Below, piece by piece: positions 35,178-42,902 of a DNA stretch of 64,000 nucleotides (positions are counted from its first letter, which is position 1; every line of letters begins with the position of its first letter). The notes beneath the pieces were generated by a model that was not told where the DNA came from, made no database searches, and saw only the letters and a list, made by a program, of their open reading frames with translations. Made by a program: the position numbers and the translations under genes. Source of the DNA: VRUE01 sp963725085 (GTDB taxonomy: Bacteria; Actinomycetota; Thermoleophilia; Solirubrobacterales; 70-9); the NCBI GenBank assembly GCA_963725085.1, contig CAVRXM010000001.1:744001-808000 (forward strand), read 5' to 3'.

Positions 35178-35598
35178 TCTCGGCTCCCGCCGGTGATGGC
35201 TGGGCGCCTGTGCAGCGATGCTCGGACCGACGGGAAGAATCCACTGTTTATGCCCCGGGATGATCGGCGGGCGCGGCAGACAACCGGCTACTCGGCGCCG
35301 TCACCGCGGAGCCCGCCTACTCCAGTCGCGACCGCGCCGCTGAACCACCTTCAGCCTGCGAAAGCTAGGACCGGGGAGTCCCCGGCCACGACGGTCTGCC
35401 GGACGGGTCTCCCATTCGCCCCGGTGCTTCGCATCGCCTGCAGCTTGCACGCCTGGCCGGCAGGTCACAGCCCCCGAAGAGAGCGGCACCAGCGCTACCC
35501 TGCGGCAGCGTCATGATGATTTCGATCACTGACTCGAGGAGCAGGGAATCGCACCCGCCGGAGGGCGGGGCCTGGTCTGCGCCTGCACCCGGCGGGAC
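35178..35598. other. Intergenic region after the giant-protein operon, with one strong hairpin
   Basis: No gene is supported in these 420 bases. CCGGGG-AGT-CCCCGG at 35371-35385 is a perfect 6-bp stem with a 3-base loop and may mark the end of operon transcription, but there is no T-run. The short open frames here have no coding character. Confidence 0.4.
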
Positions 35599-36963
35599 GT
35601 GAGCGCGGTCCGGCGGCAAATGCGTCGGGCTCGCCACCGGGCGGGGCGGTTCTGGCGCGAGCGGAAGCGGCTGGCGATCGGCCTGATCGCCGGCGGCCTC
35701 GTGGCGATTGTGGCCGGCGGCCTCGTTGGGTACGAGCTCCTGAAGCGCCCGCCCGACATCCACAACCCGGACGTTGCATTCAAGCCTCAAAGGCCCAAGA
35801 AGCCGAAGGCAAGGACTGTCAGTTGGCCCATGTTCGGGCTGGACCGGGCCCGCACCCGCTACCTCGCCGCCCGGGGTGTGAAGCCGCCCTACAAGCTGAT
35901 CTGGCACTACACCGACAAGCCGCTGATCGAGTTCCCGCCCGTCTACGCCCAGGGCAGGCTCTATTTCGTAAACAACAACGGATTCGCGTATGCGCTCGCG
36001 GCCGAAACGGGCAGGGTTCTCTGGGAACGGCGGATCGGCCGGCTGAACGCGTCCTCCCCGACCTACTACAGGCACCGGCTCTACCTCGTCAACCTCGAAC
36101 CCGGCCATGTCGTGAAGCTCGACGCGAAGACCGGCCGGGTGCTCTGGAAGCACTCACTGCCGGGTCGGGCAGAGTCCTCGCCACTGGTGATCGGAAGGAC
36201 GCTCTATTTCGGCTGCGAAGACGGTGAGCTCTTCGCCCTCAGCACTCGCAACGGCCATGTCCGCTGGGCGACGACCCTCGGCGGTGCGGTGAAGTCGGCG
36301 CCCGCCTTCTCGCACGGAGTCCTCTACGTCGGCGACTACGGCGGCTATATGAATGCGGTCGATGCCAAGACCGGCGAGATCAGGTGGCAGACGGCATCGC
36401 TCGGCCTGGGCTTCGGTACCTCTGGAGCGTTCTACTCGACTCCCGCCGTCGCCTTCGGCCGCGTCTACGCCGGCAACAACGACCACCGGGTCTACAGCTT
36501 CGATGCGGCGACGGGGCAGATCGCCTGGTCCTTTTCGACCGGCGGCTACGTGTACTCAGGTCCTGTCGTCGCCCGCACCCGCCACACCGGCCCGACGGTC
36601 TACATCGGCTCCTTCGACGGCAACATCTATGCGCTCAACGCCAGGAGCGGCGAACCGCGCTGGACCCGCTCGGCCGGCGGCTCGGTGGTCGGCTCTCTCT
36701 CGGCGGTGGGGAACATCGTCTATGCCGCCGAGTTCACCAACGGCTCCACCAACGGCTATGCGATGAAGACCGGTCGCCAGGTCTTCCACTACAAGACCGG
36801 GACCTACACCCCGGTGATCTCCGACGGTCGGCGCATCTACCTGGTCGGCTACTCCAGCATCAATGCCTTGCAACCCTACAAGTACAAGGCCGCGGTAGCC
36901 GATCGCATCAGGGCGCTCAGGTCAGCCTCCGGGAATCGGCAGAAATCTCGAAAGGGCGGCTAG
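35599..36963 (+). CDS. Membrane-anchored PQQ/BamB-like beta-propeller protein
   Basis: The 454-residue protein starts at GTG 35599. It has a basic N-terminus, one transmembrane helix (LAIGLIAGGLVAIVAGGLVG), a Pro/Lys linker, then about seven PQQ-type blades: YALAAETGRVLWERRIGRLN, VKLDAKTGRVLWKHSLPG, FALSTRNGHVRWATTLGG, NAVDAKTGEIRWQTASLG and SFDAATGQIAWSFSTGG, with A-x-T-G-x-x-x-W tetrads. No PQQ-dehydrogenase residues are apparent, so a scaffold or cell-envelope assembly role like BamB is more likely than an enzyme. The stop overlaps the stop of the convergent glycosyltransferase. Confidence 0.87.
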   Translation: MSAVRRQMRRARHRAGRFWRERKRLAIGLIAGGLVAIVAGGLVGYELLKRPPDIHNPDVAFKPQRPKKPKARTVSWPMFGLDRARTRYLAARGVKPPYKLIWHYTDKPLIEFPPVYAQGRLYFVNNNGFAYALAAETGRVLWERRIGRLNASSPTYYRHRLYLVNLEPGHVVKLDAKTGRVLWKHSLPGRAESSPLVIGRTLYFGCEDGELFALSTRNGHVRWATTLGGAVKSAPAFSHGVLYVGDYGGYMNAVDAKTGEIRWQTASLGLGFGTSGAFYSTPAVAFGRVYAGNNDHRVYSFDAATGQIAWSFSTGGYVYSGPVVARTRHTGPTVYIGSFDGNIYALNARSGEPRWTRSAGGSVVGSLSAVGNIVYAAEFTNGSTNGYAMKTGRQVFHYKTGTYTPVISDGRRIYLVGYSSINALQPYKYKAAVADRIRALRSASGNRQKSRKGG

Positions 36964-38585
36964 CGAGGCTCGCTCACCAACACCGCGGCGCGAGGCGCGC
37001 CGCCGACGAGCGCACCCCGTTCGAGCAGGCGCAGGGGCACGCGCCGTGGCCGGGCCGATATGTAGCGGGTCAGCGTGAAGTTGTAAGAAACAGGGCGCGA
37101 CTCCACCTGTCGGAAGCTAGAAGGAAGGAGGCGCCGGGCGTTCTCTCGAGCCGCCGTTGCGGAGCCGACCAGGTCGATCTGGCGCAGCGGAGGCGGTGCC
37201 TGGCGGGCGGTTTCGGCGTCGAGGTAGTACCGCAGCGGCATATTGGCCGAGTATCGAATCGTCACCACCGCCTTGTCGGGGCGCAGCGGGCCGACCTGGT
37301 GGGCAGCGTTGCGCAGGTCCTCCCTCTGAAGCCGCGGCAGCCGATCGATCTCGATCGTGAAGAGGAGCGCGCAGACGCAGAACGCTCCGGCCAAGCCCAG
37401 GCCGACCCAACGCGCGCGCCGCGCGCCGAAGCCGGCACCGAGCAGGATGATCAGAGGCACGAAAACGGGCACCAGGTTGCGTCCGTTGAGATAGTCGGCG
37501 CCCAAGAAGCCGAGCACGAGCGGTAGCCCGACGCCAAGCGCCCCGACCGCTGCTGCGACTCCGCCGCTCCGCCGCTCCCACGGCTCCCCAAGAGAGAGCA
37601 GCAGAATGAGGGAGGCGAGTGCCAGAGCTGCCGGCACCCCAAGCGGGATCGGGCCCGGCTGACGCTGTTGGTGCTCGTTGCCGTTGTCGTCGCCCACCAG
37701 CTTCGCTCCCGCTCGTTCGAGGCGTTGCCCGACCGGCTCTTCGGCGATCCAGTCGGCATGGGCATTCTTGGCCTGGTGCAGTGCCAGCGGCATCAGCAGT
37801 GCGCCTGCGGCGGCAACCGCCGCGATTGCCACCGCAGCCGAAGCTCGATCGTCGCGCCGAAGCAGCAGCAGCGCCGCCTCGCCCCCCACCAGGAAGCCAG
37901 CGAAGTAATGGGTGGCGATCGCAAGCGCAGAGCAGACGGCCCACCAGACGAGGTGGCGGCGCGACCCGCCACGCGCGTAGGCGAAGAAGAGGAACGAGAG
38001 GGCGCTGAGGAGGAAAGCGAGCGAATAGGAGCGTGCGTCTTGTGAAAACCAGATCAGGACCGGGCTGACAGCGACGATCGCCGCGGCGACCAGCGCCGAT
38101 CGGCGCGAAAGGGGGAGAGCGCGGGCCCCGAGATAGACGACGGCGATCGAGGCCGTTCCTGCCAGTGCCGAGAGCGAACGCAACTGCACCTCGGCGGTAC
38201 CGAAGAGGGTCGACCAGAGCCAGGCAACCATGTAGTAGAAGGGCGGAGTCGACTCGCTCCCCGGAACTGCGGCGACCGTGTCGAAGAAGTTGGGGTGCAG
38301 GACCCTGACGACCGTGACAGCCTCGTCGTAGCGGTAGCTCTGCAGGCCGAGCGTGGCAAAGCGCAGCGCCGCGCCGACGAGCACGATCGAGCCGAGGGCA
38401 ACCAAATGCGGGGATTCGGCGATCCGGTGGCCAGCGCCGGCCGCCCTATCGCCTAGAGACTCACGCCGCCTGGCGGCGGGAAGGACATCGGGGGTTCGAG
38501 GGCGTATTCGGGAAAGCGTGGTGAGCCGAGCTTGCTGGAGGAGCTGGTCGGGCCGAAGTGCTGATGGTAGATCAGCATGCGCCAT
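36960..38585 (-). CDS. GT39-like (PMT/ArnT-type) membrane glycosyltransferase
   Basis: The 541-residue protein has about ten hydrophobic helices. The first loop carries YRYDEAVTVVRVLHPNF, where the Asp-Glu pair matches the catalytic acidic residues of lipid-sugar-using mannosyl/arabinosyl transferases, and STPPFYYMVAWLW matches the usual P-P-x-Y/F-Y motif. WFSQDARSYSLAFLLSAL is also typical (the S-Q-x-A-R-x-Y motif). It probably transfers a sugar from a polyprenyl-phosphate donor on the outer face of the membrane. The first ~50 residues are Arg-rich and may not all be translated. It converges with the PQQ-propeller gene by 4 bp. Confidence 0.85.
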   Translation of the reverse strand: MAHADLPSALRPDQLLQQARLTTLSRIRPRTPDVLPAARRRESLGDRAAGAGHRIAESPHLVALGSIVLVGAALRFATLGLQSYRYDEAVTVVRVLHPNFFDTVAAVPGSESTPPFYYMVAWLWSTLFGTAEVQLRSLSALAGTASIAVVYLGARALPLSRRSALVAAAIVAVSPVLIWFSQDARSYSLAFLLSALSFLFFAYARGGSRRHLVWWAVCSALAIATHYFAGFLVGGEAALLLLRRDDRASAAVAIAAVAAAGALLMPLALHQAKNAHADWIAEEPVGQRLERAGAKLVGDDNGNEHQQRQPGPIPLGVPAALALASLILLLSLGEPWERRSGGVAAAVGALGVGLPLVLGFLGADYLNGRNLVPVFVPLIILLGAGFGARRARWVGLGLAGAFCVCALLFTIEIDRLPRLQREDLRNAAHQVGPLRPDKAVVTIRYSANMPLRYYLDAETARQAPPPLRQIDLVGSATAARENARRLLPSSFRQVESRPVSYNFTLTRYISARPRRVPLRLLERGALVGGAPRAAVLVSEPR

Positions 38586-38623
38586 CAGAGGACAACCTCG
38601 ACGCTAGTCTTGACTTCATCCCG

Positions 38624-38696
38624 GGGCGGTTAGCTCAGTTGGGAGAGCGCCTGCCTTACAAGCAGGAGGCCGCGTGTTCGAGCCACGCACCGCCCA
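38624..38696 (+). tRNA. tRNA-Val (TAC), intact
   Basis: 73 bases fold as a complete tRNA: acceptor GGGCGGT/ACCGCCC with discriminator A, D-arm GCTC/GAGC, anticodon arm CCTGC-CTTACAA-GCAGG (anticodon TAC) and T-arm GCGTG-TTCGAGC-CACGC. CCA is not encoded. It heads the accessory region that contains the 3'-half copies of the same tRNA. Confidence 0.95.
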
Positions 38697-38706
38697 TAGC
38701 ATAGGT

Positions 38707-38724
38707 ACGCCAAAAAAGAGGCGT
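38707..38724 (+). terminator. Hairpin after tRNA-Val
   Basis: ACGCC-AAAAAAGA-GGCGT starts 10 bases after the tRNA. The stem is only 5 bp, with no T-run after it, so this is a weak candidate for a terminator or processing hairpin. Confidence 0.35.
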
Positions 38725-38987
38725 TGAGGCAGGGGGTCATCTCGGATTCCCGAACGTCAGCCGAACAGGGGGTGGGCGTAGTCCTTCGCTTCCCAAAGCG
38801 CAGCGAAGAACTTGGACCGTTTCGGAGTCACACGATCTGAAAATCCAACCCGAGAGAAAAGGGCACCCCCCTTCGGTCGCGGTGGACGTAGCGGGCATGG
38901 CCGGACCGTCTAGGAGCGGACAGACGCCGGGGAAGATCGGCGGGTGTGAAGCCGGTTCGCGGCGGGCTAGTAGGTCCCGCCGCCGCC

Positions 38988-39965
38988 TCAGCGCAACGGC
39001 TGCCAGGTCGGGTCGAGGGCCAGCGCGCCATTGCCGCTCTCGGGTTCGTGTTCGGCCTCGAAGATCTGCCGGAGCGGCTTGTGGTGGTAGGCGGGGCGCA
39101 GCCAGAGGCCCGCGTGTGTTGGAGTAGACGATCTGGCGGCCGTCGGGGGAGAAGGCCGGGTGGCTGCCGCTGTAGGCGAGGAGCCGCAGCGGCCCACCGG
39201 ACAGCGGCCAGGTCCAACTGCCGTAGGAGCGTTGCCCGTTAGGCAGTTCGCGGATCCCGGTGAAGGCGAGCAGGCGCCCGTCTGGCGAGATGTCGAGGTC
39301 GCCCGCCGCGATCTGATAGCCGAGCCTATGCAAGCCGCGGCCGTTCGGGCGGATCGATAAGAGGGTGGTTTTGAGCCCTTCGCGCTGGCGCGCGAAGATG
39401 ATCCGCCGCCCGTTCGGGGTGAAGACGGGGAGTCTGGTCGTAGCCAGCGCCGTTGGTGAGACGGTGCAGCCGGCCGTCGGCGGTGCGAAGCACGAGGTAG
39501 GTGGTGCGGCTGATGGGTTCGTAGCGCGAGAAGACGATCACCCCGCCCGGCCCGAAGGACGGATCGAGATCGTCGTAGCCGGAGGTGAGTTGCCTGACGG
39601 CACCGGTCCGCAGGTCCAGAGTTGAGATGCTCGTCGATCTCGTACGGCTGCCCGGGGGCTCAGCCCGTCCCGCCGTACGAAGGCGAGCTTCTTCCCCGAC
39701 GGGGCGAAGCTCGGCTCGACGTCCCGGGGGTTGTCCGTGAGCTGGGCGAGCCACGGCCTTGCCCTGGCCGCAGCGCGTAGAGCCCGCCGGTTTCCGTGCC
39801 CCCGGCACCGCCTTCGATTCTGCCTTCGTGGAAGGTAAGGCTGAAGACGATCACCCCGGGCCGCCCCGGGTAGGCGGCCTCGGCGCCCGGCGCGGCCGCC
39901 AGCAGGAAGAGCATCGCGGACGCGAGCAGCGCCGCTGCGACTGAGTTGCGGGAGGCGACTCTCAT
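38988..39965 (-). pseudogene. Decayed secreted TolB/WD40-like propeller gene
   Basis: ATG 39965 (MRVASRNSVAAALLAS) begins a good signal peptide (to AAPGAEAAYPG), followed by GVIVFSLTFHEGRIEGGAGG. The sense then hops between frames: STLDLRTGAVRQLTSGYDDL, VLRTADGRLHRLTNGAGYDQ, DLDISPDGRLLAFTGIRELP, HPAFSPDGRQIVYSNT, and ends EPESGNGALALDPTWQPL with a stop at 38988. At least four frame changes fall in under 1 kb. The intact relative is at 10406-11422. It lies between tRNA-Val and the first att-like unit. True decay is more likely than error, though both are possible. Confidence 0.65.
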
Positions 39966-40516
39966 CCCCATCAGAAACACGTTAATCCGTCACAAGTCGC
40001 GACCGCGGCGCAGGTGACGGGGCTCTGCCGAGCCGCGCAAGGTAGAAGGAATGGCCCACCGCCTTCTCGTTTGTCGCAGGCCGGACGGGGCCGTGATCCG
40101 GCTGGACATCGGGTTCTACTAGGGACAGTAGAAGTTGACGACCAGGGCGAGGTCGTCGTCGCCGACTCGGTGCGCGAGGCGAACGAAGCCCTCAAGCAGG
40201 CTCGCGACGATATTCGTCAGGAGCGAGGGCAAGGTGCCGCGGTGCTCAATTTAGTGCTAAGGGAGCGCCCGCCGGGTGCCCGCTGGTCTCGTCGCGGCTC
40301 TGGGTGGACGATTCGGACGGCTTGCCCGGCGACGTGATGCTCGTGGATTTCATTGGCGAGGACGCGACTTTGTTCGCGTCAGCGGCGTCGGATGATCCCG
40401 ATGCGTACGGAGCCACCGACTCGCCAAACACCTGGGAGTGGGCGGAGGATCACCTCACCTCAACCCAGCAGGTTGGGGATAGGGCATTGCGGCCAACCGA
40501 ATGCGACCCGACCCCG
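39966..40516. other. Remnant sequence without an intact gene
   Basis: Two short coding-like stretches exist on the + strand: about 40130-40260 (DDQGEVVVADSVREANEALK, possibly a degraded small acidic protein) and about 40335-40500 (LVDFIGEDATLFASAASDDP, then NTWEWAEDHLTSTQQ). Neither has a start, and I recognise neither. Confidence 0.25.
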
Positions 40517-40682
40517 TGGAAGCGTCTTGGAAGCAACAAACGGCAGCAGAAAGGCAGCAGGGCACGCCGAACGAGGCGCAAACTGCCTATTTGAAGCCGA
40601 AACTGCACAGACGGCAACAGACGGCAGCAGCTTGGCTCAACTTACAAGCAGGAGGTCGCGTGTTCGAGCCACGCACCGCCCA
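40517..40682 (+). repeat. att-like unit 1: leader repeat plus tRNA-Val 3' half
   Basis: The leader begins GTGGAAGCGTCTTGGAAGC and contains repeated ACGGCAGCAG words. About 114 bases after TTGGAAGC come 42 bases (40641-40682) equal to the 3' half of tRNA-Val(TAC) with one difference. The tRNA part starts exactly at the anticodon loop. It reads as an attachment-site remnant of an integrated element. Open frames across it (ending in the GGRVFEPRTAHG type) are spurious. Confidence 0.8.
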
Positions 40683-40733
40683 TGGCTAGCCCTTCTAGAG
40701 CCAGAGATGGCCCGCGCCCATCGCCTTGCCTGA

Positions 40734-41576
40734 TCAAGCGGCCCGGGACTTGGCGCTATCAATTTCCGCCCGCACGGGGGGACAGCTGTCGATCAGGCGC
40801 TGGGCTGCCGAGAGCAGGTCCGCGTGCTCGAGCAGCGTCGCGGCAAACGCTTCCCGGCGCTCCTGCGTCAGCTCCCCAAGGACCCGTCCCACCCTGACGA
40901 CGCTGTCGTCGCTGAGGGCGTCGAGCAGATGAATGGTCTCTGGGATGAGGTCGCACTCTCCCCCAGCAATGAGTAGCTCTCGGAGCTTCTCATCGTCGAG
41001 GAGTCCCTGGATCTCGTCCAGCCGCGACCGATTCTCCAAGAGGAACCCCACGCGCGCTAGGGCCTCACCGTCGAGCATGCCAATCACTTGGATCAGGGCG
41101 TCGCGTCGGATGCGCCCTCCGAACGCTCCCATTGTGACCCAGTCCTGTCGTTTGGCCAGGACCAGGGTCACCTCCACGACCTTCGCGGTGTCGATCCGGT
41201 CGAGCAACGAGCCAACGGAGCGCAAATCCATGACGGCGGCCACGTCGGCGACGAAGTCCGCCGGCAGCCGCCGGGCGAAGTCGGCGAGCTCATCTGCGGT
41301 CAGCAAGCTGGCTGCGCGTCCGCTGAGTCGACTCCCGAGGGCATGCTGAGTAAGTCCGGCGGCCACGCGGCCGGGCAGGTGGCGACCGAGGGCGACAACC
41401 CGCTCGAAATGCTCGCGATCCACAGCAAGCAATCGGTCGGAGATGGAAGCTCGCAACTCGCGAAGCTCCCCTGGATCCGCCCCCTCCAGGAAGCCCAGTT
41501 CATCTGAGCCTGAGTCGATGCCCAGCACGCGAGCCAGCTTGAGCAGCTCGGCACGAGTCTCCATGGACGTGTTCAT
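40734..41576 (-). CDS. Unrecognised all-helical protein in an att-bounded segment
   Basis: The 280-residue protein (from ATG 41576) appears almost entirely alpha-helical. It has recurring patterns such as LLTADELADFARRLPADFVA, VMDLRSVGSLLDRIDTAKVV, LIQVIGMLDGEALARVGFLL and IHLLDALSDDSVVRVGRVLG that resemble HEAT- or MgtE-N-like helical pairs of ~35 residues. There is no signal peptide, helix-turn-helix or catalytic motif. Its start overlaps (ATGA) the stop of an upstream truncated partner. Function unknown; a protein-interaction scaffold is a guess. Confidence 0.7.
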   Translation of the reverse strand: MNTSMETRAELLKLARVLGIDSGSDELGFLEGADPGELRELRASISDRLLAVDREHFERVVALGRHLPGRVAAGLTQHALGSRLSGRAASLLTADELADFARRLPADFVADVAAVMDLRSVGSLLDRIDTAKVVEVTLVLAKRQDWVTMGAFGGRIRRDALIQVIGMLDGEALARVGFLLENRSRLDEIQGLLDDEKLRELLIAGGECDLIPETIHLLDALSDDSVVRVGRVLGELTQERREAFAATLLEHADLLSAAQRLIDSCPPVRAEIDSAKSRAA

Positions 41577-41773
41577 ATGCCCAGCACCTTTCGCGTGATG
41601 CCGCGCAGCACGTGCGGTACGTGGTCGAGAGCGGCCGCGGTGGCCGCGGCGATCTCGGCGGCCTGACGCTTCTCGGCATCCGCAGCGAGTGCCTCGATCT
41701 TCCCAACGGCCCCAGGATGCAGGCGCGTGATGCCAGGCGGGATTTGAAGTTGTTCAGGGTGGCTGTTCGTGGT
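41573..41773 (-). pseudogene. 3' part of the gene upstream of the helical protein (5' end lost)
   Basis: The frame is open for 67 codons with coding character: LHPGAVGKIEALAADAEKRQ, AAEIAAATAAALDHVPHVLR, GITRKVLGI and a TGA that overlaps the next ATG. No start codon is found. The helical, Ala-rich stretch matches the style of its neighbour. It was probably truncated when the flanking att-like segment formed. Confidence 0.45.
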
Positions 41774-41973
41774 TCACCTCGAAACAGCGCGAGTCCTGAG
41801 CTTAGACGACGTATCGGCGCCGCGCCAGATTTGGCGCAGGATGGCCACCGGGTAAGCGGCCGATCGCCGGGCTGGCGACCGGCGTGGATTCGCGTTGTGA
41901 TGCAGAGGATCCAGGACGATCCGAGGCGAGCACGGCCGTCATCCCTTCCCACGGAAATACATGCCCGCGCGCC
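41774..41973. other. No gene seen between the truncated partner and att-like unit 2
   Basis: Nothing coding or structured is evident in this short stretch. Confidence 0.3.
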
Positions 41974-42143
41974 AATGGAAGCGTCCTGGAAGCGACAAAT
42001 GGCAGCGGAGCGGCAGTACATCGGCGTCGATCCGCAGGGCAGTCTGTCGATATGCAGGCGAAGCTCCACAAGCCGCAGCAGACGGCAGCAGGTCGGCGCG
42101 ACTTACAAGCAGGAGGTCACTGGTTCGAGCCTGGTATCGCCCA
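41974..42143 (+). repeat. att-like unit 2: leader repeat plus diverged tRNA-Val 3' half
   Basis: It has the same leader (TGGAAGCGTCCTGGAAGCGA, then GGCAGC words) and, ~115 bases on, a 42-base tRNA 3' half at 42102-42143. Anticodon-loop and variable-loop parts match tRNA-Val. The T-stem is changed (CTGG...CTGG) and no longer pairs well, so this copy has drifted. Confidence 0.75.
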
Positions 42144-42241
42144 TCCGAAGACCGCATTCCAGGATCACAGAAGGCGATGGTGCGGGTCGTAAGGCGGTGA
42201 CGCATTGGCGGGCGGCCGCGCGGCGACTTACTCAGAGACGC

Positions 42242-42743
42242 TCAGCCGTTGGGTGCGCACTTGGTGAGCCCGAGGGCACGGAGTTCTTCGGCAACAGAGT
42301 GGAAGGGATCCTTCTTCGCGAAGGCCAATTCCGGTTCTTCCCTGACCTTGTCAATTGCTTCCTGGGTTCCTTCCAAGGTCGAACTCACCTGCTGTTCCTC
42401 ACCACTCGGAAGCCCGAGTGCTTTCAACCCATCAATTTGGCTCTGGACGCTCGGGACGAAGACCGTTTCTGTCGCTTCGACAAGTTGAGCCTTGCTCGGT
42501 TCTTCGTTGTCCTTGAGCCCTTGTGCCTTGAGGAAAGCCCTCCACTTTGGCTCTTTGCGCCTTATCACCAACGCTGCAAACAGCGTTGCCTTTCTTCACG
42601 AATTCGGCCCGGCTGATCGACGTACTCGCTTCAGTGGTTGCACCCGTGGTGGAGGAGCCACCACCTCCGCAACCGGCCGCCACGAGGCCACTCAGGAGAA
42701 GGATCAAGACCTGGGCTGCTGCGGTTCTCGCCGTGCGGTACAA
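42242..42743 (-). CDS. Small lipoprotein, frame broken near 42545
   Basis: ATG 42743 gives a lipoprotein signal: MYRTARTAAAQVLILLLSGL then VAAGC (lipobox, Cys about residue 25) and a GGGGSSTTGATTEAS linker. It continues ISRAEFVKKGNAVCSVGDKA. One base is extra around 42540-42555; after it the sense continues as WRAFLKAQGLKDNEEPSKAQ and on to TKCAPNG at 42242. Restored length 166 aa. Two Cys (AVCS and TKCA) could form a disulfide outside the cell. Such short helical lipoproteins are common in this group and have no known function. Lgt (5367-6159) would lipidate it. Confidence 0.72.
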
Positions 42744-42902
42744 CGGAACCCCCGTCGCTCTTGGATTCCGCCGACCCTATCTGATGTCGGAAATAACGCA
42801 GTCACCCTCAAGCTCCGCCTGAGGGTCAGCGATCAGTCGTGACTCTGCACCGCGCAAGGTTTGTGGTGCAAGAAAGCTTCGCAGAGGACGTTCTTCTCCA
42901 GA

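Noticed and set aside
35371..35385. Riboswitch before the PQQ-propeller gene
   Set aside because: Only a single short hairpin is evident; no conserved riboswitch core could be recognised.
36384..37526. 380-codon plus-strand frame spanning the ends of the PQQ-propeller and glycosyltransferase genes
   Set aside because: It is Arg/Leu-rich, crosses two well supported genes in wrong frames and has no recognisable domain.
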